Shown: positions 44,864 to 54,337, counted from the first letter of the stretch. The stretch is DNA of 64,000 nt from Pseudooceanicola atlanticus (GCF_000768315.1 NZ_AQQX01000002.1:310001-374000), one strand, 5' to 3'. Translations and numbers: made by a program. The notes: a model not told the origin generated them from the letters alone.

Positions 44864-45681
44864 ACCGGGCCGGGGCCGGACTGGGCCAGCCGCCCGCCCT
44901 GGCGCACCATCTCGACCCGCTTGGCCAGGCCCGTGCGGTCATCGGTTTCGACGTAGATACCCGACAGCGTGGCCTCGCCCTTGGCGGGTTCATAGCGGCC
45001 CTTGCCCATGCCGGTGACGAAGCGGCGCAGCGGCTCGGCCTTGTCCATGCCGATTACGGAATTGTAGTCACCGCACATCCCGGCATCGGACATGTGGGCT
45101 GTGCCCTTGGGCAGGATCTGTGCGTCCCCCGTGGGCACATGGGTGTGGGTGCCGACGACGAGGCTGGCCTTGCCGTCGCACCAATGGCCCATGGCCATCT
45201 TTTCCGACGTCGCCTCGCAATGGATGTCGATGATCGACGCCTGGACCAGCCCGCCCGGCGGATGCGCTTTCAGCAACTGTTCGATGGCCGAGAACGGATC
45301 GTCGAAGGCCCGCTTCATGAAGACCTGGCCGAGGATTTGCGCCACCAGCACCTTGCGCCCGCCCGGCGCGTCGAAGATGCGATAGCCGCGCCCCGGTGCG
45401 GACTTGGCATAGTTGATCGGCCGGATGATCCGCGATTCGCCCTCGATGAAGGTCATCATGTCCTTCTGGTCAAAGGCATGATCGCCCAGCGTCAGGCAAT
45501 CCGCCCCGGCATCCAGCAACAGCTTGGCATGATCGCCCGTCAGCCCGGCCCCGTTCGACGCGTTCTCGCCGTTGACCACGACGAAATCGAGCTTCCAGGC
45601 CTCCCGCAGCTTGGGGAGGGTTTCCGATATGGCCGTCCGTCCGGTGCGGCCCACGACATCGCCGAGGAACAATAGTTTCAT
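44860..45681 (-). CDS. YmdB/TIGR00282 family metallophosphoesterase
   Basis: A 273-residue phosphodiesterase with metal-ligand motifs FLGDVVG, NGENASNG, LGDHAFD, DIHCEATSEK and GTHTHVPT. Homologues in Bacillus and Deinococcus hydrolyse 2',3'- or 3',5'-cyclic nucleotides and affect RNA turnover. Complete active site. First gene of the pair with the DMT transporter. Confidence 0.9.
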   Translation of the reverse strand: MKLLFLGDVVGRTGRTAISETLPKLREAWKLDFVVVNGENASNGAGLTGDHAKLLLDAGADCLTLGDHAFDQKDMMTFIEGESRIIRPINYAKSAPGRGYRIFDAPGGRKVLVAQILGQVFMKRAFDDPFSAIEQLLKAHPPGGLVQASIIDIHCEATSEKMAMGHWCDGKASLVVGTHTHVPTGDAQILPKGTAHMSDAGMCGDYNSVIGMDKAEPLRRFVTGMGKGRYEPAKGEATLSGIYVETDDRTGLAKRVEMVRQGGRLAQSGPGPV

Positions 45682-45788
45682 GACTTCACGGCTTAGTCAT
45701 CACCGCGCGAGAGGGCAAGCGAAAGGGCCGCCCCGAAATGCAGGTCGCGAGTTTGCGGTGCGGGATGCGGCACCTGGCCGGCCGTGGA

Positions 45789-46580
45789 TCACTTCAGGAT
45801 CGGCGGTTTCTCAGGGTCGCTGCCGGGGGCCGGGCGCACGACCTCGGACACCTTGGCGGGTTCCGGCAGGTCGAAGCGCAGACCGTGGCGGGCCAGCGCC
45901 GCTGCCGCAGGGTCATGCGCGGCGAAGAAACCGACATCCATCACCCCGGCCTCCAGCCCCGAAAAGGTCAGCGCCTCTCCGGCGGCCTTGGCCAGCGCGG
46001 CACGGGCGCCGTCCTCCGCGTCGATGAAGGCCAGAAGGTGGCCGCGCGCGCCGCTTTCGCCAACCGTGCCGACCAGGAAGGCCTGCCGGGCCAGGCCTGC
46101 GGTCATCGCCAGCTTCTGGTCCAGCGCGGCCAGCAGGTCTTCGGGCAGACCGGCGGGGCGGGTGAATTCGGCAATGCGTTCCTCGACCTCCGAAGGTGCT
46201 TCGGCCAGCGTCGCAGCCAGCCAATCGACCGCATCGGGCGGGATCAGGATCGAGGACGGCGCGACTTCCAGGTTCAGGCCCAGCCCGATCCCCTGCCCTG
46301 CCAGCATGCCAGCGATGGCCCGGCCCGACAGGCCCGCATAGGGCACCGCGCGACCGGCGAAGGTGGAGAGCCGTTCCTCCCGGTCGAAGACCAGCACGTA
46401 GGTCGCCTCGGGCAATTCGAACAGTTCGGGCGAGACGCGGTCGTCCTTCGCCTCTTCGGTCAGCATCAGGAACAATTCGCTGTCCGCGAGGCGTTCGTAG
46501 AAACGCAGCCGGGCGCGGTCGTCGTCGGGCGCGGCCTGCATCGCGTCATGGGCGGTATCGAGCGGGGTCAGTTCAGTCAC
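45789..46580 (-). CDS. SseB family protein
   Basis: A 263-residue soluble protein with an N-terminal SseB domain (LRFYERLADSELFLMLTEEA, then TYVLVFDREERLSTFAG) and a C-terminal SseB_C-like half with an acidic/hydrophobic pattern (FLVGTVGESGARGHLLAFID). Function unclear; in Enterobacteria named for serine sensitivity enhancement. I choose GTG 46580; its start overlaps the glycosylase gene stop by 8 bases, so they are coupled. Confidence 0.82.
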   Translation of the reverse strand: MTELTPLDTAHDAMQAAPDDDRARLRFYERLADSELFLMLTEEAKDDRVSPELFELPEATYVLVFDREERLSTFAGRAVPYAGLSGRAIAGMLAGQGIGLGLNLEVAPSSILIPPDAVDWLAATLAEAPSEVEERIAEFTRPAGLPEDLLAALDQKLAMTAGLARQAFLVGTVGESGARGHLLAFIDAEDGARAALAKAAGEALTFSGLEAGVMDVGFFAAHDPAAAALARHGLRFDLPEPAKVSEVVRPAPGSDPEKPPILK

Positions 46581-47205
46581 CAAGCGCCTCCTTCACCTTT
46601 TGCCGCAGCACGGGCAGCAGGTCGGTTTCGAACCAGGGGTTCTTCTTCAGCCACCCGGTATTGCGCCAGGACGGATGAGGCAAGGGGATCGCGTCCGGCA
46701 GATGGTCGCGGAAGCCGCGCACCGTCTCGGTCAGCGGCCCCTTCCGGCCCAGGTGGTATGCCTGCGCATAGGCCCCGATCACGACGCGCAGGCGCAGGCC
46801 GGTCAGCCCGCCGATCACCGCATCGTGCCACGTCGTGGAACAGATCGGCGGCGGCGGCAGGTCCGACCCGCGCGCATCGTAGCCGGGAAAACAGAATGCC
46901 ATCGGCACCACGGCCACGCGGTCGAGGTCATAGAACGTGTCCCGGTCGATCCCCAGCCAGTCGCGCAGCCGGTCGCCCGAGCGGTCGTCGAAGGGTCGCC
47001 CCTTTTCATGCACCTGCAATCCCGGCGCCTGCCCCGCGATCAGCAGCCGGGCGGAGGGGCGGAACCACGGCACCGGACGCGGCTGGTGCTGCGTCTTCGT
47101 GGCCGCGAAGCGGGCGGTACAAAGGCGGCAGGCGCGGATATCTTCGGCAAGGTCGGTCACGGACGGGATGATGCATCGGTCCGCGCCAGGGTCAAACAGA
47201 ACCAT
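46573..47205 (-). CDS. Uracil-DNA glycosylase family protein
   Basis: A 210-residue protein of the UDG superfamily: CRLC near residue 27 (part of a possible Fe-S ligand set as in family 4), LIAGQAPGLQVHEKGRPFDD with the GQAPG active-site motif, and the C-terminal HPSWRNTGW motif. It removes uracil from DNA. The ATG at 47205 overlaps an arsR operator, so GTG 47160 may be the real start. Divergent from arsR. Confidence 0.85.
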   Translation of the reverse strand: MVLFDPGADRCIIPSVTDLAEDIRACRLCTARFAATKTQHQPRPVPWFRPSARLLIAGQAPGLQVHEKGRPFDDRSGDRLRDWLGIDRDTFYDLDRVAVVPMAFCFPGYDARGSDLPPPPICSTTWHDAVIGGLTGLRLRVVIGAYAQAYHLGRKGPLTETVRGFRDHLPDAIPLPHPSWRNTGWLKKNPWFETDLLPVLRQKVKEALGD

Positions 47206-47220
47206 ATTTCGAGAAATATG
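47203..47220. promoter_or_regulatory. ArsR operator 1, perfect palindrome
   Basis: CATATTTC-GA-GAAATATG, perfect eight-base arms. It contains the ATG at 47205 of the glycosylase gene and the in-frame ATG 47218 of arsR, so a bound repressor would affect both directions. Confidence 0.65.
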
Positions 47221-47251
47221 AAAGTATCCCTTGCATCCGGGCGTAACTTCG

Positions 47252-47267
47252 ATATTTCTAGAATCAT
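47252..47267. promoter_or_regulatory. ArsR operator 2
   Basis: ATATTTC-TA-GAATCAT, same left arm as operator 1 with a degenerate right arm, centred 48 bases from it and overlapping the arsR ATG 47266. Confidence 0.5.
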
Positions 47268-47616
47268 GAAAACGACTCAGACAGACGACCTGCGCCTCGA
47301 ACGCGCCGCCTCAACCTTCGCCGCGCTTGGCAGCGAGCAGCGCCTGACCGTGCTGCGCACGCTGGTGCGCGCCGGCCCCGAGGGCGCGACGATCGGCGAG
47401 TTGGGGGAGCGTACCGGGATCACCGGGTCGACCCTGACGCATCACATGAAGATCCTCGCCCAGGCGGGGCTTGTGACCCAGGAAAAGAAGGGCCGCAGCA
47501 TCATCTGTGCCGCGGTCGCCTATGACGAATTGCACGACCTGGCCGGGTTCCTGCTGCGCGAATGCTGCGCGGATGCCCGGCCAGGTATCACGCCGGAGGA
47601 CCATGATCATGGCTGA
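47266..47616 (+). CDS. ArsR family metalloregulator
   Basis: A 116-residue winged helix protein: FAALGSEQRLTVLRTLV helix, ITGSTLTHHMKILAQAGLV recognition helix and a wing ending RSIICAAV. Candidate metal ligands are C81, C100 and C101, plus a C-terminal DHDHG. A longer start at ATG 47218 is in frame. Represses its own operon until metal or metalloid binds. The 3' end overlaps the permease gene by 14 bases. Confidence 0.88.
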   Translation: MKTTQTDDLRLERAASTFAALGSEQRLTVLRTLVRAGPEGATIGELGERTGITGSTLTHHMKILAQAGLVTQEKKGRSIICAAVAYDELHDLAGFLLRECCADARPGITPEDHDHG

Positions 47617-48658
47617 CACGACGCATTCCCACCCCTCCGCAGGCCCGTCGCTGTGGAAGCGGATCGACAAGGCCTGGCTGGCCAGCGGGGTTCTGATCCT
47701 GCTGCTGGTGATCTTCGACACCGCCCAGACCGGCCCGACCCTGCGCTTCGCGATCGAGGCGCTGCTGGGCACCGCACCGATGATCGCTTTCGCGGTGCTG
47801 TCGATCGGGTACCTCAAGGCCAGCGGGGCGGAGACGATGATCTCCCGCGCGTTCACGGGCCGCGAGGCGACGATGATCGTGATGGCCGCGCTGGCCGGGG
47901 GGCTGTCGCCCTTCTGCTCCTGCCAGGTGATCCCCTTCATCGCCGCGATGCTGGCGCTTGGCGTGCCGCTGTCGGCCGTCATGGCCTTCTGGCTGGCCTC
48001 GCCGCTGATGGACCCGCCAATGTTCTTCATCACCGCGGGCACGCTGGGCTTTGATTTTGCCCTGGCCAAGACGCTGGCCGCCGTGACCATCGGCCTGGCG
48101 GGCGGGGCGCTGACAATGCTGGCCAAGACGTCCCCGGTCTTTGCCGATCCGCTGCGTGAACGGCCCCAGGTCGGTGGCTGCTGCGGGGTCAAGAAACCGT
48201 TCGAGGGCAAGCCGGTCTGGAAATTCTGGGGTGAGGCCGACCGCCGCGCGACCTTCCGCGACGCCACGGTCGAGAACACGGTCTTCCTGCTGAAATGGCT
48301 GACCCTGGCCTACCTGCTGGAATCGGTGATGATCACCTATGTCCCGGCCGAGATGATCGCGGGCGTGGTCGGCGGCACCGGCATCGGTCCGATCCTGCTG
48401 GGCGCGTTGGTCGGGGCACCGGCCTACCTGAACGGCTATACTGCGGTGCCGCTGGTGGACGCGCTGTTGACCCAGGGCATGTCGCACGGCGCGGCAATGT
48501 CCTTCATCATCGCGGGCGGCATGACCTGCATCCCCGCCGCGGTCGCGGTCTGGGCCCTGGTCAAACCGCGTGTCTTTGCCGCCTATGTCGGTTTTGCCTT
48601 CGCCGGCGCCGTTCTGGGCGGCCTTGGATGGGGTCTTTTCTCCACGCTGATCGCATAA
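47603..48658 (+). CDS. arsP: ArsP/UPF0718-type permease
   Basis: A 351-residue membrane protein with eight to ten helices. LSPFCSCQVIPF at 102-112 carries the conserved cysteine pair C105/C107 of ArsP, which exports trivalent organoarsenicals, and GGCCGVKKPF at 191-200 adds a loop cysteine pair C193/C194. Co-transcribed with arsR. ATG 47603 or 47609 (MADTTHSH) are both possible. Other metalloid or metal substrates cannot be excluded. Confidence 0.85.
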   Translation: MIMADTTHSHPSAGPSLWKRIDKAWLASGVLILLLVIFDTAQTGPTLRFAIEALLGTAPMIAFAVLSIGYLKASGAETMISRAFTGREATMIVMAALAGGLSPFCSCQVIPFIAAMLALGVPLSAVMAFWLASPLMDPPMFFITAGTLGFDFALAKTLAAVTIGLAGGALTMLAKTSPVFADPLRERPQVGGCCGVKKPFEGKPVWKFWGEADRRATFRDATVENTVFLLKWLTLAYLLESVMITYVPAEMIAGVVGGTGIGPILLGALVGAPAYLNGYTAVPLVDALLTQGMSHGAAMSFIIAGGMTCIPAAVAVWALVKPRVFAAYVGFAFAGAVLGGLGWGLFSTLIA

Positions 48659-48682
48659 GGCATCAAGATAGAACAACTGAAG

Positions 48683-48707
48683 GGGCGGCCTGCGGGTCGC
48701 CCTTTTT
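48683..48707 (+). terminator. Rho-independent terminator of arsR-arsP
   Basis: GGGCGGC (48683-48689) pairs with GTCGCCC (48696-48702) followed by TTTTT. It ends the arsP transcript 25 bases past the stop. Confidence 0.7.
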
Positions 48708-48958
48708 GCCGATCAGGCGGGGCAAGGCGAAGGGATGACGTCACGGCAGAGTTGCCGGCCCGCGAACCATCCCACGACAATACCTTGAAAGTTAACGAAA
48801 CTTGGCACAATTGCGCCATCTTTCTGGCGATTTCGCCACATTTTCGCCGTGTTAGCTTGGCATCAGTGGCAGAAATCAGCAATATTGCGCCAAAACCCAA
48901 AGGTGCCGTTAATAATGCTCCGCTAAAGGAGTGCGGTAGAGCAGAACCGGAGCGAGCG
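48708..48958. promoter_or_regulatory. AT-rich regulatory region upstream of kpsT with repeated TCGCCA/TTGCGCCA boxes
   Basis: ATTGCGCCA occurs at 48810-48818 and 48884-48892; TGGCGA-TT-TCGCCA forms a dyad at 48825-48838, and TTTTCGCC follows at 48841-48848. The surrounding sequence is unusually AT-rich for this window, as expected for a regulated promoter of capsule genes. The kpsT frame is open through here but without a start context. Confidence 0.5.
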
Positions 48959-49618
48959 ATGCTCGAGTTCGACAATGTCAGCAAGTCCTTCTGGACAGGC
49001 TCCCAACGAAAGGTGATCCTCGAAAAGGTCTCCTTCCGGGTGGAGCTTGGGCGTTCGCTGGGCATTCTGGCCCCCAACGGCACCGGCAAGACCACCCTGA
49101 TCAACATGATGGCAGGTCTGGAAAAGCCCGACGAAGGTGAAATTCGCCGCCTCGGCCGCATCTCCTTCCCGCTGGGGTTCATGGGCGGCGTGGTGAACAA
49201 GCACTCCGCAATGGAAAACTCGCGCTATATTGCGCGGATCTACGGGCTCGACCCCGACTACGTGGAGGCCTATTGCCGCTGGCTCTGCGGGCTGGGGGAA
49301 TATTTCGACCAGCCGCTGGGCACCTATTCCACCGGGATGCGCGCGCGGTTTTCCTTTGCGCTGCTGCTGGCGCTCGATTTCGACATGTACCTGATCGACG
49401 AGGGCATGCCGGCCTCCACCGATGTGGAGTTCAACCGCAAGGCGGGGGACATCCTCAAGGAACGCCTGCGCACGACGACTGTCGTTATCGTGTCCCACGA
49501 TCCCGAAACGTTGAAGAAATTCGCCAGCGAAGCCGCGGTACTGATGGGCGGCCAATTGTACATGTTTGATTCCTTGGAAGAAGCGAAAGAGCTCTATGAC
49601 TACGAAACCCAAGGCTAA
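48959..49618 (+). CDS. kpsT: Capsule export ABC transporter ATPase, KpsT-like
   Basis: A 219-residue ATPase of the polysaccharide-export class: Walker A APNGTGKTT at 38-46, signature TYSTGMRARFSFAL, Walker B-like FDMYLIDEGMP and SHDPETLKKF switch. Powers export of a capsular polysaccharide with KpsM and KpsE. ATG 48959 follows AACCGGAGCG. Its 3' end overlaps kpsE by 23 bases. No kpsM permease is in the window. Confidence 0.9.
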   Translation: MLEFDNVSKSFWTGSQRKVILEKVSFRVELGRSLGILAPNGTGKTTLINMMAGLEKPDEGEIRRLGRISFPLGFMGGVVNKHSAMENSRYIARIYGLDPDYVEAYCRWLCGLGEYFDQPLGTYSTGMRARFSFALLLALDFDMYLIDEGMPASTDVEFNRKAGDILKERLRTTTVVIVSHDPETLKKFASEAAVLMGGQLYMFDSLEEAKELYDYETQG

Positions 49619-51395
49619 GAAATTCCGCATCCGCCGCAACAGCGTGGACGAGCAGCCGCAGACCGCGGCGCGCCCCGAAACCGATCAGGATGACACCGCG
49701 CAGGCCGCGCCTGCCCAAACCGCGCCCTCCGCTTCGGACGTCGCGCGCCGCCGGGCCGCCGCGCTGGCCGCGCTGAAGGCCCAGCAGGGCGAACAGGCCG
49801 GCACCCGTCGCCCCGCCCGTCCCGAAGAGGCACCGAAAGGCACCGACGTCGCGGCCCGCGGCAAGGCCCCGGCCCCGGCGCCGGATCAGGATCAGCCGCG
49901 CGATGGCGATGTCGCCTCTGCCGGCGAGGTGCAGTCCGAAACCGATATCGACGCGATCCGGCAGGAAGGCCTGACCGGTCGCCAGCTGCGCATGGCGCGG
50001 CGCGTCGCGCAGAAACACGGGCTGGCCCCGACCTCTGATTTCGACGCGGTGCGCCAGTTGCGGTCACGCGGGATCGACCCGTTCAAGCCGACCAACATGC
50101 TGGAACTCGTCGTCCCCGGGTCGAAGGATGGCGGCGACAAGGGTGATGCGGGCGACGCGAAACTGCCCGCCAAGACGAAACCGAACCTGCCCAAGACGAT
50201 GCCGCTGGGCGATGCGCAACTGCCCTCGACCGAGGTCAGCCCCGCACAGCGCCGCGCGCAGGAGATCATGTCGATCCAACGCGACATCGCGCGCCGCCGC
50301 CGCCGCCGCCTGTTCCTGCTGTTCACGCGGCTGTCCTTCTTCGTCTTCGCCCCGACGATCCTGGCCGGGTATTACTTCTTCGTCGTCGCGACGCCGATGT
50401 ATTCGTCGAAATCCGAATTCCTGATCCTGCAGGCCGACAGCACCGGTGGCACCGGCCTTGGAGGTCTGCTTCAGGGCACGCAATTCGCGACCAACCAGGA
50501 TGCGATCGCGGTGCAGTCCTATCTGGAATCCAAGGACGCCATGGTTCGTCTGGATCAGGATATCGGCTTCAAGGATCACTTCAGCCAGCCCTGGATCGAC
50601 CCGATCCAGCGCCTGGTCGAGAACCCCTCGAACGAGGAAGCCTACAAGGTCTACCAGAAATACGTGAAGATCGGCTACGACCCGACCGAAGGCGTGATCC
50701 GCATGGAAGTGTCTGCGGCAGATCCGCAGATCGCCGCCGATTACTCCGACCGGCTGATCCACTATGCCGAGGAACGGGTCGACGAATTGTCCCGCCGCAA
50801 GCGCGAGGACAGCATGAAATCCGCCCGCGAAAGCCTCGCCAGCGCCAAGGCGGAACGCCGCGAAGCGCAGGAGGCGTTGGTCCGCCTGCAGGAATCGAAC
50901 TTCATCGACCCCGAAGCCTTCATCGCGTCGCTGCGGTCCCAGATCAACAATTACGAGATCCAGTTGCAGGAAAAGCAGCTGCAATTGCAGGCCCTGATCG
51001 ACAACCGTCGCCCGAACCAGGCACGCGTCGACGGTGCCCGCGGCGACATCCGCCGGCTTGAGGCGCTGCTAGACGACCTGAACGCCAAGATGTCGGACGC
51101 CACCAGCGGCGAAGCCTCGCTCGCCGAGAAAGCCGCACGCGTCCAGATGGCCCAGGCCGACCTGGCGACCGCGGATCTCTTCCTGCAATCGGCGATCACC
51201 AACGAGAAACAGACCGAGATGGAGGCGAACCGCCAGGTCCGCTACCTGACCACATCGGTCAATCCCGTCGCGGCAGAGGACCCCTCTTATCCGCGCAAGT
51301 TCGAGAACACGGTGCTTGCCTTCTTGATCTTGTCGGGGATCTACCTGATGTTCTCGCTGACCGCGTCCATTCTAAGGGAACAGGTATCCTCCTGA
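49596..51395 (+). CDS. kpsE: Capsule export inner-membrane protein, KpsE-like, with long N-terminal extension
   Basis: A 599-residue protein of the polysaccharide co-polymerase family: about 225 disordered Ala/Pro/Gln/Asp/Glu-rich residues, a first membrane segment at about 240-262 ([20 protein letters not shown]), a periplasmic domain with a long coiled coil (about 400-545), and a second segment near 570-592. Forms the bridge between the ABC exporter and the outer-membrane channel. E. coli KpsE has about 380 residues, so the extension is unusual. ATG 49596 follows GAAAGAG. Confidence 0.87.
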   Translation: MTTKPKAKKFRIRRNSVDEQPQTAARPETDQDDTAQAAPAQTAPSASDVARRRAAALAALKAQQGEQAGTRRPARPEEAPKGTDVAARGKAPAPAPDQDQPRDGDVASAGEVQSETDIDAIRQEGLTGRQLRMARRVAQKHGLAPTSDFDAVRQLRSRGIDPFKPTNMLELVVPGSKDGGDKGDAGDAKLPAKTKPNLPKTMPLGDAQLPSTEVSPAQRRAQEIMSIQRDIARRRRRRLFLLFTRLSFFVFAPTILAGYYFFVVATPMYSSKSEFLILQADSTGGTGLGGLLQGTQFATNQDAIAVQSYLESKDAMVRLDQDIGFKDHFSQPWIDPIQRLVENPSNEEAYKVYQKYVKIGYDPTEGVIRMEVSAADPQIAADYSDRLIHYAEERVDELSRRKREDSMKSARESLASAKAERREAQEALVRLQESNFIDPEAFIASLRSQINNYEIQLQEKQLQLQALIDNRRPNQARVDGARGDIRRLEALLDDLNAKMSDATSGEASLAEKAARVQMAQADLATADLFLQSAITNEKQTEMEANRQVRYLTTSVNPVAAEDPSYPRKFENTVLAFLILSGIYLMFSLTASILREQVSS

Positions 51396-51396
51396 T

Positions 51397-52230
51397 ATGA
51401 AGACCATTGATATCGGCGCACTCCGCGTCGGCAACGACCAGCCGTTGACCCTGATCGCCGGCCCCTGCCAACTGGAAAGCGCCGATCACGCCCAGATGAT
51501 CGCCGGCACGCTGGCCGAGATCTGTGCGCAGGCGGGGACCCAGTTCATCTTCAAGGCCTCCTACGACAAGGCCAACCGCACCTCCGTATCCGGCAAACGT
51601 GGCCTTGGGATGGAGGACGGCCTGAAGGTCCTGCAGGGCGTCAAAGCGGCGATCGGCTGTCCCGTCCTGACCGACATCCACACCGAGGCCCAATGCGCCC
51701 CGGTGGCCGAGGTCTGCGACGTGATGCAGATCCCCGCCTTCCTGTGCCGCCAGACCGACCTGTTGCTGGCCGCCGGACAGACCGGCGCCGTCATCAACGT
51801 CAAGAAGGGGCAATTCCTGGCCCCCTGGGACATGCCCAATGTCGTGGCAAAGATCGAAAGCACCGGCAATGAACGGATCATGCTGACCGAACGCGGCACG
51901 TCCTTCGGCTACAACACGCTGGTTGCCGACATGCGGTCGCTGCCGCAGATGGCGCAGGGCGGATACCCGGTGGTCATGGACGCCACCCATTCCGTGCAGC
52001 AGCCCGGTGGCCAGGGCGGATCGTCCGGCGGCCAGCGCGAGTTTGCGCCGGTCATGGCAAGATGTGCCGTTTCTTTGGGCATCGCCTCGGTTTTCATCGA
52101 AACCCACGAAGACCCGGACAATGCTCCCTCTGACGGACCGAACATGATCCCGTTACAACAGATGGGCAAATTGGTTGACACGCTGATGGCCTTTGACCGA
52201 TTGGCAAAGGCGGACCCGGTCCGTTTGTGA
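51397..52230 (+). CDS. kdsA: 3-deoxy-8-phosphooctulonate (KDO-8-P) synthase
   Basis: A 277-residue aldolase-like enzyme combining arabinose-5-phosphate and phosphoenolpyruvate. [27 protein letters not shown] and [11 protein letters not shown] (metal/PEP region) are diagnostic. KDO is used in lipid A core and in the poly-KDO linker of group 2-type capsules, which fits its place beside kpsTE. Starts 1 base after kpsE. Confidence 0.95.
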   Translation: MKTIDIGALRVGNDQPLTLIAGPCQLESADHAQMIAGTLAEICAQAGTQFIFKASYDKANRTSVSGKRGLGMEDGLKVLQGVKAAIGCPVLTDIHTEAQCAPVAEVCDVMQIPAFLCRQTDLLLAAGQTGAVINVKKGQFLAPWDMPNVVAKIESTGNERIMLTERGTSFGYNTLVADMRSLPQMAQGGYPVVMDATHSVQQPGGQGGSSGGQREFAPVMARCAVSLGIASVFIETHEDPDNAPSDGPNMIPLQQMGKLVDTLMAFDRLAKADPVRL

Positions 52231-52254
52231 AGAAAATTATTGGAAGAGATTAAA

Positions 52255-53751
52255 GTGACCAAACCGATTGCCGACGTCACCCCGAACACCTGGGAATTCC
52301 TGCGCGACCCGATGATGAAGCCGACAGGCTTCCGCGAATACGACGCACGCTGGAAATACCCGGACGAGATCAACCTGCCCGGCATGACCGCCCTTGGCCT
52401 GGGTCTTGGTACCCAGATGCACAAGCGGGGCATCAAGCCGGTCATCGCGGTCGGCAACGACTACCGGGATTATTCGCTGGCGATCAAGAACGCGCTAATC
52501 CTGGGCCTGATGCAGGCCGGGATCGAGGTGAAGGATATCGGCCCCTGCATCACGCCGATGGCCTATTTCTCGTCCTTCCACCTGGGCGGCTGCGCTGTCG
52601 CCATGGTCACTGCCTCGCACAACCCGAACGGCTGGACCGGGGTGAAGATGGGCTTTGACATGCCCCTGACCCACGGCCCCGACGAGATGGGAGAGCTGAA
52701 GGACATCGTGCTGGAAGGCAAGGGCGAGCCGCGTCCCGGCGGGTCCTACGAATTCGTCGATGGCGTCTGGGATGCCTACATGGACGACCTGGTGGGCGAT
52801 TTCAAAATGTCCCGCAAGCTCAAGGTCGTCTGCGCCACCGGTAACGGCACCGCGGCGGCCTTTGCGCCCGAAGTGTTCAAGCGGATCGGGGTCGAGATCG
52901 TCGATAGCCACAATACGCTCGACTACACCTTCCCCAATTACAATCCGAACCCCGAAGCGATGGAGATGCTGCACGACATGGCCGACAGCGTCCGCGCGTC
53001 CGGTGCCGACATGGCGCTTGGTTTCGACGGCGATGGCGACCGCTGCGGCGTGGTCGATGACGAGGGCGAGGAGATCTTTGCCGACAAGGTGGGTGTCATC
53101 ATGGCGCGCGACCTGTCCAAGCTCTACCCGAACTCGACCTTCGTGGCGGATGTGAAATCCACCGGCCTCTTCGCCTCCGACCCCGAGCTTCAGGCCAATG
53201 GCGTGAAGGCCGATTACTGGAAGACCGGTCACAGCCACATGAAGCGCCGCGTGCACGAATTGGGCGCCCTGGCGGGCTTCGAGAAATCGGGCCATTACTT
53301 CATGGCCGAACCCGTGGGGCGTGGCTATGACGACGGCATGCGTGTCGCGGTCGAGATCTGTAAGCTGATGGACCGCAACCCGGACATGAAGATGTCGGAC
53401 CTGCGCAAGGCGCTGCCCAAGACCTGGTCGACCCCGACCATGTCGCCCTACGCGGCGGATACCGAGAAATACGACATCCTCGACCGGCTGGTCGAGAAAC
53501 TGGTCGCCAAAGGCGAAGCCGGCGACACCTTCGCGGGCCGCGCCATCAAGGAAGTCGTGACGGTGAACGGGGCCCGCGTGATCCTGGACAACGGGTCCTG
53601 GGGCCTGGTGCGCGCCTCGTCGAACACGCCGAACCTGGTGGTGGTCTGCGAAAGCTCTGACAGCGAAGAAGAGCTGCGCGCGATCTTCAAGGAGATCGAC
53701 GACGTCATCCGGACCGAACCCTCGGTCGGCGATTACGACCAGACGTTCTGA
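52255..53751 (+). CDS. manB: Phosphomannomutase/phosphoglucomutase
   Basis: A 498-residue alpha-D-phosphohexomutase: phosphoserine loop TASHNPNG with S121, metal loop GFDGDGDR and sugar loop EKSGHYFMAEP. Makes mannose-1-phosphate or glucose-1-phosphate for polysaccharide precursors. GTG 52255 is chosen since GGAAGAG lies 6 bases upstream; TTG 52240 has none. Last gene of the capsule-related run. Confidence 0.92.
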   Translation: MTKPIADVTPNTWEFLRDPMMKPTGFREYDARWKYPDEINLPGMTALGLGLGTQMHKRGIKPVIAVGNDYRDYSLAIKNALILGLMQAGIEVKDIGPCITPMAYFSSFHLGGCAVAMVTASHNPNGWTGVKMGFDMPLTHGPDEMGELKDIVLEGKGEPRPGGSYEFVDGVWDAYMDDLVGDFKMSRKLKVVCATGNGTAAAFAPEVFKRIGVEIVDSHNTLDYTFPNYNPNPEAMEMLHDMADSVRASGADMALGFDGDGDRCGVVDDEGEEIFADKVGVIMARDLSKLYPNSTFVADVKSTGLFASDPELQANGVKADYWKTGHSHMKRRVHELGALAGFEKSGHYFMAEPVGRGYDDGMRVAVEICKLMDRNPDMKMSDLRKALPKTWSTPTMSPYAADTEKYDILDRLVEKLVAKGEAGDTFAGRAIKEVVTVNGARVILDNGSWGLVRASSNTPNLVVVCESSDSEEELRAIFKEIDDVIRTEPSVGDYDQTF

Positions 53752-53781
53752 ACCGCTACGGCCCCTGCGAGGGCCGTGACC

Positions 53782-53818
53782 GGCACCAACCCGGCGTCGT
53801 TTCGCACGGGTTGGTGCC
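53782..53818. terminator. Perfect 12-base stem-loop between convergent genes
   Basis: GGCACCAACCCG (53782-53793) pairs with CGGGTTGGTGCC (53807-53818), loop 13 bases. It separates manB from convergent tadA and probably ends both transcripts, though it lacks T-tracts. Confidence 0.6.
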
Positions 53819-53826
53819 CATGGCGC

Positions 53827-54276
53827 CTACCGCCGCGCTGCGAAGAACTCTTTCAGCAATGCCTCGGACGCCGCCCCGGCAATGCCGTCGTAAACCTCGG
53901 GCACGTGATGGCATTGCGGATGGGCAAAGACGCGGGGCCCCTGCGCGACACCGCCCGATTTCGGGTCGGACGCGCCATAATATAGCCGCCGCAGCCGCGC
54001 CGCACCGATCACGGCGGCGCACATAGGGCAGGGTTCCAGCGTCACGTACAGATCATGGTCCGGCAACCGCTCGGACCCGGTAGCGGCGCAGGCCTCGCGG
54101 ATCACCAGCATCTCGGCATGGGCCGACGGGTCGGACAATTCGCGCGTCCGGTTGCCGGCGCGGGCAACGATGGCTCCGTCCGGCCCCACCAGCACCGCAC
54201 CCACCGGCACCTCGCCCCGGGCGGCGGCGGCGCGCGCCTCTTCCAGCGCCTGATCCATGAACGACGTGAACTCCAT
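53827..54276 (-). CDS. tadA: tRNA-specific adenosine-34 deaminase
   Basis: A 149-residue zinc deaminase that makes inosine at the wobble position of tRNA-Arg(ACG). Zinc and proton-shuttle residues are H53 and E55 (HAE) and C83/C86 (EPCPMC). ATG 54276 is the family start; the longer frame overlaps the divergent rluB. Complete. Confidence 0.93.
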   Translation of the reverse strand: MEFTSFMDQALEEARAAAARGEVPVGAVLVGPDGAIVARAGNRTRELSDPSAHAEMLVIREACAATGSERLPDHDLYVTLEPCPMCAAVIGAARLRRLYYGASDPKSGGVAQGPRVFAHPQCHHVPEVYDGIAGAASEALLKEFFAARR

Positions 54277-54337
54277 ATGCCCTGTTGCCCCACACTCCGT
54301 TCTTTCGCAAGCATCGGAAAGCGGGTAAGTCCCGGAC

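Noticed and set aside
48790-48806. Possible CtrA site (GTTAAC near 48791)
   Set aside because: The second TTAA half is missing at the required spacing.
48752-48958. N-terminal extension of kpsT
   Set aside because: This AT-rich region has promoter-like repeats, and the KpsT family starts at the MLEFDNVSKSF position.
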